Shown here: piece after piece, positions 48,935 to 58,046 of the stretch
Numbering within the stretch: the stretch's first letter is position 1
How the letters are laid out: every line of letters begins with the position of its first letter
Assembly: GCF_902150045.1 (NCBI RefSeq)
Contig: NZ_CABFVU010000001.1
Coordinates: 2,232,001 to 2,296,000 of the forward strand
From: Chitinophaga polysaccharea
Lineage (GTDB): Bacteria > Bacteroidota > Bacteroidia > Chitinophagales > Chitinophagaceae
DNA length: 64,000 bases
Direction of reading: 5' to 3'
The notes under the pieces: model-generated
Told to the model about the DNA's origin: nothing
The model's input: only the letters and a program-made list of their open reading frames with translations
Databases searched by the model: none
Translations under genes and position numbers: made by a program

Positions 48935-49546
48935 ATGTTACAAAACAGAGTTGATCCATTTGGTAATATCATTAAAACAGCAGCCAGGGGCCTTTTCATG
49001 GGCAACCGGGGGCTTTTACATAATGAGCATCAGGAAATTATCCGTTCTTATAAAATAAAAACCTGGATCACCTGCGTACTGGCATTTAAAAACAGAAGGA
49101 GAACAGTAATGGCTCCCAACAGGTATACAGAGCTTTTCTTTATGGATGAGGCCACCTCTTTTGCAGCAGGCCACCGGCCTTGTTTTGAATGTCGCAAAGC
49201 GGCTGCTCAACAGTTTAAATCACTGTGGCTTCAAGGCAATCCTGGTAAAGGTTTGAATGAAAAAACACTGATCGGGGAAATAGATAAAATACTTCATACA
49301 GAACGGATAGATAAACATAATTTAAAAGTTACTTATAAAGAAAACCCGCAGGCATTGCCTGATGGTACTTTTGTGAGTATAGAAGGAGCTCCCTATCTTC
49401 TTAAGAAAGGATTACTTTATTTATGGTCTCCTTTTGGTTATGCAACAGAAATGCATTTGCCTGAAGGCGGCAAATTATCTGTTTTAACGCCACCATCTAT
49501 AGTAAATACTTTCAGAGCAGGGTATATTCCCCAGATGGCGATTTAG
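48935..49546 (+). CDS. Conserved hypothetical protein with H-x2-C-x2-C motif
   Basis: 203 residues. The one clear motif is AAGHRPCFECRKAAAQQF, with His80, Cys83 and Cys86 set like a metal-binding knuckle; an RRRTVMAPNRYTELFF segment precedes it. The second half (GTFVSIEGAPYLLKKGLLYLW, residues ~150-170) reads as beta strands. I do not recognise a named family. It is divergent from imuA and 95 nt upstream of the alkyltransferase gene, so a role in the damage response is plausible but not shown. Confidence 0.65.
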   Translation: MLQNRVDPFGNIIKTAARGLFMGNRGLLHNEHQEIIRSYKIKTWITCVLAFKNRRRTVMAPNRYTELFFMDEATSFAAGHRPCFECRKAAAQQFKSLWLQGNPGKGLNEKTLIGEIDKILHTERIDKHNLKVTYKENPQALPDGTFVSIEGAPYLLKKGLLYLWSPFGYATEMHLPEGGKLSVLTPPSIVNTFRAGYIPQMAI

Positions 49547-49589
49547 GCAGAGGCGCAAGAAACGGGTTCTTTTACGTACACATTGACAG

Positions 49590-49597
49590 TAAATTTG
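49590..49597 (+). promoter_or_regulatory. Candidate -7 element for ogt
   Basis: TAAATTTG matches TAnnTTTG; the -33 position is weak (TTCT). It would give a leader of about 40 nt before the ATG at 49641. Confidence 0.45.
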
Positions 49598-49640
49598 TGC
49601 ACTGAACAAGAGCGATATCTATCTCACTAAAAAAAATAAA

Positions 49641-50141
49641 ATGATGACATATTATCATAAAACAATGGCATCCCCTGTAGGACAGCTAACCCTGATAGCG
49701 GGTGATAAAGGCCTGGCAGCGGTGTTGTGGGAAAATGATCTTCCAGGCCGTGTACCAATCAGCAACAGCATACCTGATATACATCACCCTGTGCTCTGCC
49801 AGGCAGAAGAACAACTCAATGAATATTTTGCGCAGAAACGTACTTCCTTTTCCATTGAACTGGATTTTTCGGGAACTGAATTTCAAAAAAAGATATGGCA
49901 GGCACTGTTAACAATACCTTTCGGTGAAACGAGAACTTATGGGCAGATCGCAAAACAAATTGGCGATCCGAAAGCTGTGCGTGCTGTGGGAGGCGCTGCC
50001 AACAAAAATCCAATTTCTATTATTGCTCCCTGTCACCGCGTAATAGGAGCTTCAGGGAAATTAACCGGGTTTGCGGGAGGACTGGCTAACAAGAATCTTT
50101 TACTTCAGTTAGAAAATAAAGTCAACCCAACATTATTCTAG
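49641..50141 (+). CDS. ogt: O6-alkylguanine-DNA alkyltransferase
   Basis: 166 residues; starts with two adjacent Met codons. The C-terminal domain holds the helix-turn-helix (TRTYGQIAKQIGDPKAVRAV), the Asn hinge (GGAANKNP) and the acceptor-cysteine motif IIAPCHRVIGASG near residue 130. It removes methyl groups from O6-methylguanine in a one-time reaction. Its neighbour encodes a 3-methyladenine glycosylase, and together they cover the two main alkylation lesions. Confidence 0.96.
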   Translation: MMTYYHKTMASPVGQLTLIAGDKGLAAVLWENDLPGRVPISNSIPDIHHPVLCQAEEQLNEYFAQKRTSFSIELDFSGTEFQKKIWQALLTIPFGETRTYGQIAKQIGDPKAVRAVGGAANKNPISIIAPCHRVIGASGKLTGFAGGLANKNLLLQLENKVNPTLF

Positions 50142-50192
50142 TTACTTGCTGAGGTTCGGAGTTTATACTATCTTTCCGGAAACCCAATACAA

Positions 50193-50864
50193 GTGTTGCA
50201 TACTTTTTCAACGGAAAACTTTCACTCCATCTGTGATGAGCTATGCCGGCAGGATCCGGAATTAGCCTTTATAGTAAAAACGTATGGCTACCCACCAATG
50301 TGGACAAGGTCTAATACATTCGAAAGCCTGGTACATATCATACTGGAGCAACAGGTATCTCTGGCCTCCGCCTTGGCGGCACTTAATAAATTACGGGAAA
50401 AGCTCACTAAAATAACACCTGTCAACCTACTTAAACTAACAGATGAGGAACTAAAGGCATGTTATTTCAGTCGCCAGAAAATGTTGTATGCCCGTTCCTT
50501 AGCCCAGGCCATTCAAAGCCGGGAATTCAGTCCTCCGGCGATGGAAACCCTTCCTGATGAAGAAGTGCGTAAAAACCTGGTGGCCCTGAAAGGGATCGGC
50601 AACTGGACCGCCGATGTTTACCTGATGTTCGTACTCCAGCGGGCAGATGTTTTTCCTATCGGAGACCTGGCAGCCGTAAATGCACTTAAGAAAGTAAAAA
50701 AACTACCTAAAGACACTGCCCCGGAACAATTGCTTAAAATATCAGCATCGTGGCAGCCTTACCGTACCGTTGCTACAATGATACTGTGGCACTATTACCT
50801 GTCGTTGCGTGTGAAAGATTATAATGCTGAAGTGGAGAAAATAAAGAAAGCGGTGGTAATGTAA
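50193..50864 (+). CDS. AlkA-type DNA-3-methyladenine glycosylase
   Basis: 223 residues, GTG start (VLHTFSTENFHSICDELC); a TATCTTTC box lies just upstream at 50169-50176. The HhH-GPD fold is clear: FESLVHIILEQQVSLASALAAL near residue 43, the hairpin LKGIGNWTADVYLMF near 127 and the catalytic Asp in PIGDLA near 150. It excises alkylated purines. It lacks the N-terminal domain of E. coli AlkA and so belongs to the short type common in Bacteroidota. It follows ogt by 51 nt. Confidence 0.93.
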   Translation: MLHTFSTENFHSICDELCRQDPELAFIVKTYGYPPMWTRSNTFESLVHIILEQQVSLASALAALNKLREKLTKITPVNLLKLTDEELKACYFSRQKMLYARSLAQAIQSREFSPPAMETLPDEEVRKNLVALKGIGNWTADVYLMFVLQRADVFPIGDLAAVNALKKVKKLPKDTAPEQLLKISASWQPYRTVATMILWHYYLSLRVKDYNAEVEKIKKAVVM

Positions 50865-51066
50865 ATTTCTAATGGCTTTCTACGCTGTTAATAAACACTG
50901 TCAAAAGCTATAAACTATGACGCAGCACTGTAGAAGATAATATGGGGATCTGTTGGATAAGCTTTAATCTAAAGCTCTTATTAAAAGTCCAGAAAACGTA
51001 TTGGGCAATATCTTAAGTAATTAATATTCCAGAAAGAATCTACTGTAATAGAGTAAGATTACTAAG

Positions 51067-51074
51067 TAAGATTA
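51067..51074. repeat. Left target-site duplication of the IS256 element
   Basis: TAAGATTA, identical to 52404-52411 on the other side of the element. The same word occurs once more just upstream as part of a tandem AGTAAGATTA at 51053-51062. Confidence 0.9.
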
Positions 51075-52403
51075 GGGACTATTTCAATAAGTGTGTAAAC
51101 TTAAAAATCGGGGATCAAATTAATAATTAGATTCTCACTCTTTTATCAAAAATAGTTAAAAACTGATTTAGGACCATGCCCCAGTTTCTAATGGGCATGG
51201 TCCATTTTTTTGATACTTCCCGTAAAGCCAGGTATACTGATTTAAGGACAGCTTCATCAGTAGGGAAGGATAGTTTGTTTTTGGTATATTTTCTAATTTT
51301 ACCGTTCAGATTTTCGATGAGATTGGTCGTGTAGATGATCTGTCTGATCTCCATGGGAAAGTCAAAAAAGACAGTCAGGTCTTCCCAGTTTTCGCGCCAG
51401 CTTTTGATGGCGTATGCATACTTTGTACTCCATTTAACATCCAGGGCGTCAAGAGCAGCCATGGCAGCCTGTCTGGTTGGTGCAGCATAAACATCCTTCA
51501 TATCGGTGGTAAACTCCTTTTTATCTTTCCAGACTACATAGCGGCAGCTGTTACGTATCTGGTGTACGACACAAACCTGAGTTGCAGACTGAGGGAACAC
51601 CGATTTGATAGTCTGAGTGAAGCCATTAAGATTATCCGTGGCTGTAATTAGAATATCTTCCAGGCCACGGGCCTTCAGATCTGTAAGTACAGTCATCCAA
51701 TAGGCAGCTGATTCATTCTTACCCAGCCACATTCCCAGGACTTCTTTGAGGCCATCCCGCTTTAGGCCGACAGCGATATAGACGGTTTTATTCACCACTT
51801 TGCTGTTCTCCCGTACCTTGAACACAATGCCATCCATCCAGACTATGAGATAAACCGGTTCTAATGGCCGGTTTTGCCAGGCGACAATATCTTCTGTCAC
51901 CCGGCTGGTGATGCGGCTGATCGTGGCCGTGGAAACGTCAAATTTATATACTTCTCTTATTTGCTCTTCGATGTCGGACACACTCATTCCCTTGGCATAA
52001 AAGGACACAATTACCTCTTCCAGGCCCTGAGCCATCCCTTCGCGTTTAGGGATGATCATAGGATTAAAGCTAGCATCACGATCTCTGGGAACTTTTATCT
52101 CAGATTCACCATAGCTGGTCTTAATCTTCTTCTTACCATAGCCATTACGGCTATTGGCACTATCATTATGTTCATGCTTGTCATAGCCCAAATGGCTATC
52201 TAGCTCTCCCTCCAACATCTTTTCAATACCCCGCTTCTGAATCTGGGCAAGAAAATCGTTTAGCTGATCTGCTGTTTTAAACTGCTTCAGAAAGTCGTCT
52301 GATAAAAAATCTTCTGTCTTCATAAAACTGTATATGCTTTAAAATTAAAAAATCAGAGCTAAACCCCGATTTTTAATATTTACACAGTTTATGAGATAGT
52401 GTC
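51075..52403. mobile_element. Complete IS256-family insertion sequence
   Basis: The element is 1329 bp. Its ends are imperfect inverted repeats: the left begins GGGACTATTTCAATAAGTGT and the right, read inward, begins GACACTATCTCATAAACTGT; both then reach AAAAATCGGGG about 39 nt in. It is flanked on both sides by TAAGATTA (51067-51074 and 52404-52411), an 8-bp target duplication typical of the family. One intact transposase gene on the minus strand fills it. Intact ends, gene and duplication point to a recent insertion. Confidence 0.95.
51127..52323 (-). CDS. IS256-family transposase
   Basis: 398 residues with the mutator-type DDE fold. The first Asp is in [15 protein letters not shown] (near residue 165), the second in [12 protein letters not shown] (near 231) and the Glu in [17 protein letters not shown] (near 338). 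A conserved [14 protein letters not shown] stretch lies between them. It cuts at the terminal repeats and inserts with an 8-bp duplication. It looks intact and is probably functional. Confidence 0.97.
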   Translation of the reverse strand: MKTEDFLSDDFLKQFKTADQLNDFLAQIQKRGIEKMLEGELDSHLGYDKHEHNDSANSRNGYGKKKIKTSYGESEIKVPRDRDASFNPMIIPKREGMAQGLEEVIVSFYAKGMSVSDIEEQIREVYKFDVSTATISRITSRVTEDIVAWQNRPLEPVYLIVWMDGIVFKVRENSKVVNKTVYIAVGLKRDGLKEVLGMWLGKNESAAYWMTVLTDLKARGLEDILITATDNLNGFTQTIKSVFPQSATQVCVVHQIRNSCRYVVWKDKKEFTTDMKDVYAAPTRQAAMAALDALDVKWSTKYAYAIKSWRENWEDLTVFFDFPMEIRQIIYTTNLIENLNGKIRKYTKNKLSFPTDEAVLKSVYLALREVSKKWTMPIRNWGMVLNQFLTIFDKRVRI

Positions 52404-52411
52404 TAAGATTA
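52404..52411. repeat. Right target-site duplication of the IS256 element
   Basis: TAAGATTA, matching the left copy at 51067-51074 exactly and abutting the last base of the element. Confidence 0.9.
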
Positions 52412-52568
52412 TGCAATTACCGGTTCTTATTATTTGTGCAGCCAACATAGAGATCATATCAACCAATTTGAAGTTGAATTTACTGGTTGCTTTTCCTTCA
52501 ACAGGAACTTCATTTAGGTAATGCAATTAGATAGGAATTTTGTAGGGTAACTAACCTTAATACGATCC

Positions 52569-52641
52569 GAGACTGTAAAATGAACTGTGTCAAAGGTTAA
52601 AAATAATTTCAGACCTTTAATACAGTTTATTTTACAGTCTC
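52569..52641. mobile_element. 73-bp MITE-like palindrome with IS256-type ends
   Basis: The left arm starts GAGACTGTAAAATGAACTGT and the right arm, read inward, starts GAGACTGTAAAATAAACTGT; about 29 bp pair with three or four differences around a 15-nt centre. The arms resemble IS256-family ends in general (GAGACTGT..AACTGTGT) but are not those of the neighbouring element. No clear 8-bp duplication flanks it, so it may be old or altered. It could also act as an RNA hairpin. Confidence 0.55.
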
Positions 52642-52653
52642 ACGAGGAATATA

Positions 52654-52699
52654 GTCAACCAGTCACATACACTTTATGCTTTCTGGTTGACATTTTTTT
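52654..52699 (+). terminator. Terminator-like hairpin
   Basis: GTCAACCAG and CTGGTTGAC pair perfectly (9 bp) around a 20-nt loop and are followed by A and a seven-T run on the plus strand. No plus-strand gene lies close upstream, so its purpose is unclear. Confidence 0.45.
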
Positions 52700-52709
52700 A
52701 CTTCTTTCA

Positions 52710-53222
52710 CTATCCTTCTTTTACTTTATCAGCGTTAATTACCCAAAATGCTATTTTCAGTACTATCCAGATACATGCAAATAGTACAACTGTAGATATA
52801 ACCAGTATTGGTAGTGTTGTTAACTTCAATAGCTGCCCTTTTTGTTTGACATAAGCTACCTCTTCAACTCCACAGTCTAAAGAGCTTGGATTATTAATAC
52901 CCAACTCTTCCCATAGTTTTGCATCGAAGCTAACTACTTCTGTTCCTTCTCGCATTGGATAGCATCCAAAAATGGAATGGTACTCATAGGAATTGTGATC
53001 TAATCTTTGGGATAACTCTAACAGTTCCTTAGCCTTTTTATATTTGGGGATTGCAATAATTCCTGTATAAGTACAAAGGAGAGAATAAATTAACCCTCCA
53101 AAACAGATCAGTAAGAGAAGGACTACTACCATCCTTCTTGCTTTACCTGATACGCTTCTTCCATTAGTTGCAGATCGTATAAACCTATCTACCCAATGTT
53201 CAGGAGAAATTTTAATTTTCAT
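52710..53222 (-). CDS. Hypothetical two-helix membrane protein
   Basis: About 170 residues from the ATG at 53222 (MKIKISPEHWVDRFIRSATN); the frame is open 20 codons further. Two membrane helices are evident: MVVVLLLLICFGGLIYSLL near residue 31 and LPILVISTVVLFACIWIVL near 137. Between them is a ~75-residue soluble loop with three Cys. I do not recognise it. It lies 47 nt after the 106-residue gene on the same strand in AT-rich accessory DNA. Confidence 0.6.
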   Translation of the reverse strand: MKIKISPEHWVDRFIRSATNGRSVSGKARRMVVVLLLLICFGGLIYSLLCTYTGIIAIPKYKKAKELLELSQRLDHNSYEYHSIFGCYPMREGTEVVSFDAKLWEELGINNPSSLDCGVEEVAYVKQKGQLLKLTTLPILVISTVVLFACIWIVLKIAFWVINADKVKEG

Positions 53223-53269
53223 AGCGATTTTAGGATTTAAGTAATTCTTATAAAAGTTATATACTAAGG

Positions 53270-53590
53270 TCAAGGATTCCAATAAGTGCCCACTAGGCTA
53301 CCTTCAAATAGCATGGCAGTGCCTTCATATACTATTGAGCCACTATTTAAATCTGACCAATAAAGATGATAAACATCACCTGACCTATTGATAGACAATT
53401 TAGCTGTATAGTTTCCATCAATTTGCAGCCATGTAGTTTTATATTCACCTTCAAATACATCGTTTGAACCTTTTTCTCTCTTGCAACATTCTGTATAAGG
53501 TGTAGCCTCTGCGTGTTCAAGGTATTTTGAAGTCAAGCACCCATCACCTTCATTTCTGAATGTAAATGCTCCAATAGTTTCTTTGCTCAT
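53270..53590 (-). CDS. Hypothetical small soluble protein
   Basis: 106 residues, acidic, no signal peptide. It has a short cysteine-bearing region (TECCKREKGSN) and beta-strand-like repeats (YTAKLSINRSGDVYHLYW, then GTAMLFEGSLVGTYW) that recall small beta-barrels. No family is recognised. It sits upstream of the two-helix membrane protein on the same strand; the pair may act together. Confidence 0.55.
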   Translation of the reverse strand: MSKETIGAFTFRNEGDGCLTSKYLEHAEATPYTECCKREKGSNDVFEGEYKTTWLQIDGNYTAKLSINRSGDVYHLYWSDLNSGSIVYEGTAMLFEGSLVGTYWNP

Positions 53591-53641
53591 AGGTATTGTT
53601 TTATAGTAAGTAAATTATGTGTAATATCCTTTAGGGTCACC

Positions 53642-53840
53642 ACTACAACTTTTGTTGCTTTCCAATGTATTTTATATGTTTTAAGGCAGAAGTTGTGAAG
53701 ATCAGCCATACATGAACTTTTACAACTTCTGTTGCTAAAAGTAATAAGAAACAAATAGTAGGCAGTCAATCCCCTATATATTTTCTGTCTGACTGTCTTA
53801 CACCATAAGTTAAAAGCGTACCCTCCCGTAACAACTTATA
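53642..53840. repeat. ACAACTT box cluster (possible recombinase arm sites or iterons)
   Basis: TACAACTTTTGTTGCT at 53643-53658 and TACAACTTCTGTTGCT at 53720-53735 are direct repeats with one change. AGAAGTTGT near 53689-53697 is the inverse, and ACAACTTAT occurs near 53831. A further inverse copy, CAAAAGTTGTAA, lies near 57968, close to the tRNA end. The 53591-54043 stretch holds no convincing gene apart from these repeats and an uncertain 60-codon frame. Confidence 0.5.
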
Positions 53841-54043
53841 CCCAAGACAGGTAAATTCAATATTCAAATCAGGCTTAAAACTCTATTCTTTTCAGACTGA
53901 CAGCCAGACTGGCTTAAAAAAACTACAATATTCTATATAGTGTATTGCAGAAATTTTATGCCAAACCAATACTATAGCTATTTTACAGGGGTTATGATAG
54001 GTCAATCTTATAGTTAGTAATAAACCTGTCTAAACTTTTATAC

Positions 54044-56422
54044 CTATACAAGAAAATTAATGCCTTTCAAAAAACTATCATTGCTTACAGGTTCATTGAC
54101 CAAATAATATTTCCCTTTCTCCCCATTGTATGATTTTTGAGTACCTGTGATATTAGTAAACATTTCAAGTATCATTGCAATAGACTTCTTTGTGGGCGTA
54201 GTTTTGGTCTGATAAAAGTTAAAACATCTAGCTAATACCTGATCAATACTTTTTAGAGAAGCCATAAGTTCCTTTGATTGATGGTAAAGGTCATCTGGTA
54301 GCTGTTGGTCATAATCTTTATGTAATAGAAACTCCCCTGAATGTTGTATTAGCTGGCTCCTTACAAACTCAATAAATCTGTTCTTAACTTCTGCCAGTTG
54401 TTTATAAAGGCCCAAAAGTTCAAGTAATTCCCCTTTGCCATTGGAATTTGCAGCATTCGCAACACATGTTCTTATGTATTCATCCTTCTCTATTTCAGCA
54501 GTACTGCCAGTTTTAATGAAATGAAGTGTTTGGAAGTATAAATTCCTATTACTGTAATAAGTGCCAAAGGTTGATATGCTACAAAGTTTGCTGCCATGAT
54601 ATATTTGATTAATAAAATAGACCTCTGCCCGTATTCCTTCACTGTTCTTTTCTTTTACCACACTGGCCTCAAGGCACTTGGGCAATGCCTTTAATCCATC
54701 TGAATAGGACAACTTTTTTAGATGAGCCATTTTATCAGCATCCAGTAATGCCATTAAACCAGCTACCTTATGTTTCTCATTAAGCCTAATTTCACGATAG
54801 TGCCTTGTTTGATAGGTTATACTTCGTAATTGGGCATTCCCAAATTGGTTATTAATTGCAGCCCATAAAACATAAGGAGAAAGAAACTTACCAATAGAAG
54901 GATATTTATTTACTGCATGTAATGTACTGTTATCCAGTAGATAATTATTAATCGTATAAGCAGAAAGCCCAATTTCTGGTGCTACCTGCCTTATCTGATC
55001 TAGTAAGCTATCACCTTCAACTGCTCTCTTACCTTTAAAATCCTCTGCTTCTATTAGCTTATCAAGAACAGCATTGCAGGTGTAGGGTAAAACACTTGCT
55101 TTGTCGTTTATAAGTATGGGGGAAATACTGTTCTTATGGTTTTCTATATCAATTATTACAGGAGGTTCATACATGAAAATGTGTATATCCCCTCCATTCC
55201 TTACCCTTGATATTGCCTGAATAAGTGCAGAAGCCCCATCTGTGAAAATGCCATAACTAGCCTTATTATCTCCCTTAACAGCAGGTAAGACGACTATTAA
55301 CACAGAATTTTTTTCTCTCAAATCAATACCTGTCTTAAATGCAGTGCCTATGTTATGGCTATGGGTGCTAAAACTGTTATTGGTTTCTCCTGTAAGAATA
55401 TTAGGGGATAAAGCCCTGATTTCAACTGCTAACCCATCATCATTCTTGGTGTTAAGTAACTCTGTGATAAGTGTTTTGTGGCCAGTCAGTATGTTGATCT
55501 TCCTGCCTTGCTTCTTATACTGATCTACACAGGTTTTGATATAATTCAGAGGGGATAGGTATTTACTCCCATATGGTACAGAAGTAATATGCAAATGAAG
55601 GTTAGCAAGAGGTGCAATCTGCTGCCTGTCTGCTTCATAAATTTTAATCTTGCAATCAGTGAGAACTGAAAGATATTGAATGACAGGTATAGATGCGAAA
55701 TTATAAGTAGCACTTGAAACGAAACATTTGTGTATCAAGTCTTTCCAGCTAAATAGGTTACGAAGGAACTCATTTTTGAAATGCTCTATAGAATCATGTA
55801 ACTCATCGAAGAATAAAACTACTTTCTTGTCAAGGTCTGTGAGGTATTGCTTTATATGCTTTAGGTAGTTCCTTTTTACAAGTGCTTGATCTTGTATATT
55901 CTTACCGGGGTTTTGTAACAGGCAATTTATAGTCATAACCTGTACTTTCTTTGATACAATTGGCCTAAAATCATTCTCTGTCAGGTTTTCATCATTGTTC
56001 AATAGCAGGTAATTAAAAACATTATTCTCTGATAACCTTGCTTTTAATGCTGTATAGTCTTTTTCAACCAGCTTTTGGAAGGGGCTACAGACAATAACAT
56101 AATAGCCACCTTCAACATATTTCTCAATGAGGTCATAAAAATTACTGCTTTTCCCTCTGCCAGTTTGAAAGTTAAAAACTGTAGTGTCTTTGCCTGTATA
56201 GTCGAATGGTTCAAGGTGTTTATCCACTTCTAAATACCTGTCAGTGCCAAAATTCACCTTTTCTACTGAAACAGTGAAATTATCTGCCTCATGGTTGAAA
56301 AGGTCTTTTTCCAGTTTAAAATAGTCTATTGGTGTATTTTTTAAGTCGAAGGTTAATGCCTGATTTCGGAAATGATTCTTTACTAATTTATTTGAATGCA
56401 CAGGGCTATTGGTAGTTTCCAT
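54044..56422 (-). CDS. SF2 helicase-like ATPase of a tRNA-linked element
   Basis: About 792 residues from the ATG at 56422 (METTNSPVHSNKLV); the open frame reaches 805. Helicase motifs are in order: Walker A FNFQTGRGKSSNF near residue 84, VIVCSPFQKLV (motif Ia), Walker B VVLFFDELHD near 202, SSAT in FVSSATY (motif III) near 230 and QAISRVRN (motif VI) near 407. The R.R spacing of motif VI and the following IHIFMYEPP resemble origin-binding-protein or CyRepA-type helicases, so a replication role for the element is possible. The C-terminal ~370 residues are helical and unrecognised. A defence function cannot be excluded. Confidence 0.7.
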   Translation of the reverse strand: METTNSPVHSNKLVKNHFRNQALTFDLKNTPIDYFKLEKDLFNHEADNFTVSVEKVNFGTDRYLEVDKHLEPFDYTGKDTTVFNFQTGRGKSSNFYDLIEKYVEGGYYVIVCSPFQKLVEKDYTALKARLSENNVFNYLLLNNDENLTENDFRPIVSKKVQVMTINCLLQNPGKNIQDQALVKRNYLKHIKQYLTDLDKKVVLFFDELHDSIEHFKNEFLRNLFSWKDLIHKCFVSSATYNFASIPVIQYLSVLTDCKIKIYEADRQQIAPLANLHLHITSVPYGSKYLSPLNYIKTCVDQYKKQGRKINILTGHKTLITELLNTKNDDGLAVEIRALSPNILTGETNNSFSTHSHNIGTAFKTGIDLREKNSVLIVVLPAVKGDNKASYGIFTDGASALIQAISRVRNGGDIHIFMYEPPVIIDIENHKNSISPILINDKASVLPYTCNAVLDKLIEAEDFKGKRAVEGDSLLDQIRQVAPEIGLSAYTINNYLLDNSTLHAVNKYPSIGKFLSPYVLWAAINNQFGNAQLRSITYQTRHYREIRLNEKHKVAGLMALLDADKMAHLKKLSYSDGLKALPKCLEASVVKEKNSEGIRAEVYFINQIYHGSKLCSISTFGTYYSNRNLYFQTLHFIKTGSTAEIEKDEYIRTCVANAANSNGKGELLELLGLYKQLAEVKNRFIEFVRSQLIQHSGEFLLHKDYDQQLPDDLYHQSKELMASLKSIDQVLARCFNFYQTKTTPTKKSIAMILEMFTNITGTQKSYNGEKGKYYLVNEPVSNDSFLKGINFLV

Positions 56423-56485
56423 AAGTATATCGGGTACTAGGATAATAAAATTAGCACCCAATATACTTAAAACTTTGATTTACAA

Positions 56486-56653
56486 CTATAGGCTAATAAT
56501 TAACCCCATCAAGATTAGAATAATAAACCCTGCTACAATCTGTTCCACAGGACTTTGTTCTAAATCAGGTATTACTACACCCAACAATGCACCCAATCCC
56601 CAACAGATAAGCAGCAATAATGGAATACTCAAAATGATACTAACTATCTCCAT
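56486..56653 (-). CDS. Small two-helix membrane protein (55 residues)
   Basis: Reads MEIVSIILSIPLLLLICWGL, then GALLGVVIPDLEQSPVEQ and a second helix (IVAGFIILILMGLIISL). Its ATG overlaps the integrase stop codon in a different frame, an arrangement that suggests translational coupling, and its stop lies 63 nt before the helicase start. No family is recognised. It forms a minus-strand series with the integrase and helicase. Confidence 0.6.
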   Translation of the reverse strand: MEIVSIILSIPLLLLICWGLGALLGVVIPDLEQSPVEQIVAGFIILILMGLIISL

Positions 56654-57897
56654 TTGCCATAATTTTTAAATCATCAGGAGACTTAAAGGAGGTTTTAGGC
56701 AGCGCTACAGCAGGCTTACTTACATCAACATAGTTATTAATTGCTGTTTTAATGGTGGTATGCCCCATCAGATAAGCCACATCTGTTAATGGCATTCCTT
56801 GCTGTACTGCTCTGGTTCCAAAACAATGCCTTGCTACATATAAATCCCTATTTCCAAATTTCAGTTGTACTAACAAAGGCTTAATAACCCTTCTCTGCAA
56901 CATTCTGTCATCAATGGATAACCCTTTAGGAGAAGGGAATACAAAATCATCAGGATTTTTGCCCTTCACCTGTGTTAACAACAACTCTCTTAGTTCATCA
57001 GTCATAGGGAGATACCTCACATTCCCTGCTTTAGTATCCTTGCTTATCCTTGCTGCATGGTGTGTACCTTTATTTGTTCTGGCAAAGGCTTCTGATATTT
57101 CTATGGTATTGAGGTCAAAGTTGATGTGTTTTACTTTTAACCCTACTGCTTCTGCATTCCTTACCCCAGTTAAAAAAATGAATTTCAGAAAAGGGTAATA
57201 AAATGAGTGTTTAATAGGAGAACATTTATGACAATGGGTATCCAGCCTGATTGCTTCCAGAAAAACAGCTATTTCTTCCTCTGATAATGGGATTCTCCTT
57301 TCATTCTTCTTGTTCTGTTGTTTTTCCTGTCCATTAACCCTTCTGCTACTTACATACAAAAGTGGGTTGCTGGCAATTATTCCTGAATCCTTCAACCATG
57401 TGAAAAATGCAGAAAGCATATTTAGCCTCCTGTTGTAAGTGGATACAGACCACTTCTCTACATTCATGGTGACTGCGATTTCTCCCAATGGAATATTTAC
57501 CCACCTTAACAGCACCTTGTAAACCCCATAATAATCAACAGAATGGTCAATATTGATATTCCTGATATTCTTTGTCCAGTCTTTAAATTTATCTGATAAC
57601 TCATGAAGGTAGGCTATAGCAGGGGTAGGAAGGGTTGTCTTTTTTTTCAGGTAATACTGTTACTGGCTTAATTTTTTGGGGCTTATACTTCTCCAAAGAA
57701 GTATCAAAACAGCCCTTCATAATATCCAGCTCAATTTCTGCTACTTTAACTGTAGCATGGTGCATATTTTCAGGAGAATAGGCATAAGGCAGGTTCAATA
57801 GGTATCTTTTTCCATTGTACCTCCATCTTAATCTTATTCTACCCCTGTAGTTTTCTATATTAATTTCCCCTCTTGGGGATTTTGGTTTGATACCCAT
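56640..57897 (-). pseudogene. Tyrosine recombinase (integrase), frameshifted at an A8 run
   Basis: Two frames form one integrase of about 418 residues. The first (57897 to ~57640) is an Arm DNA-binding domain (NIENYRGRIRLRWRYNGKRY). At 57640-57647 the coding strand has eight A's; losing one A joins it to the second frame, which is open through the junction (LPTPAIAYLHELSDKFKDW) and includes the core-binding domain and catalytic domain. Catalytic residues seen are Arg in TGVRNAEAVGL, Arg in YVARHCFGT (Tyr instead of the usual first His), His in LMGHTTIKT and a following Tyr (NNYVDV). Mutation, slippage or a sequencing error could explain the break. It lies beside a tRNA gene, the typical target. 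Confidence 0.8.
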
Positions 57898-58018
57898 TTT
57901 GAAACCCAAATTGAAAATTCAGGTCACTTTTATGGTATCATCTTATAATATGAAATATAGGATTCTGCAAAAGTTGTAATGCTGTAAAATGCCTACTGGC
58001 AGAGATTTCAGGGCATAA

Positions 58019-58046
58019 AAAAAGGTAGCTTTTCAGCTACCTTTTT
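58019..58046 (-). terminator. Intrinsic terminator of the tRNA gene
   Basis: AAAAAGGTAGCT and AGCTACCTTTTT form a perfect 12-bp stem around TTTC, working in both directions, just 3 nt from the mature tRNA 3' end. Confidence 0.85.

Noticed and set aside
52642..52649. Target duplication for the 73-bp palindrome
   Set aside because: Flanks TACGATCC and ACGAGGAA share only ACGA, so no 8-bp duplication can be claimed.
53587..53769. 60-codon minus-strand frame
   Set aside because: It covers the ACAACTT repeats, matches nothing and lacks a convincing start context.
58009..58016. CAGGGCAT as the att core of the element
   Set aside because: Eight matching bases 46 nt from the tRNA copy are too few and on the same side; no copy is seen at the left end.
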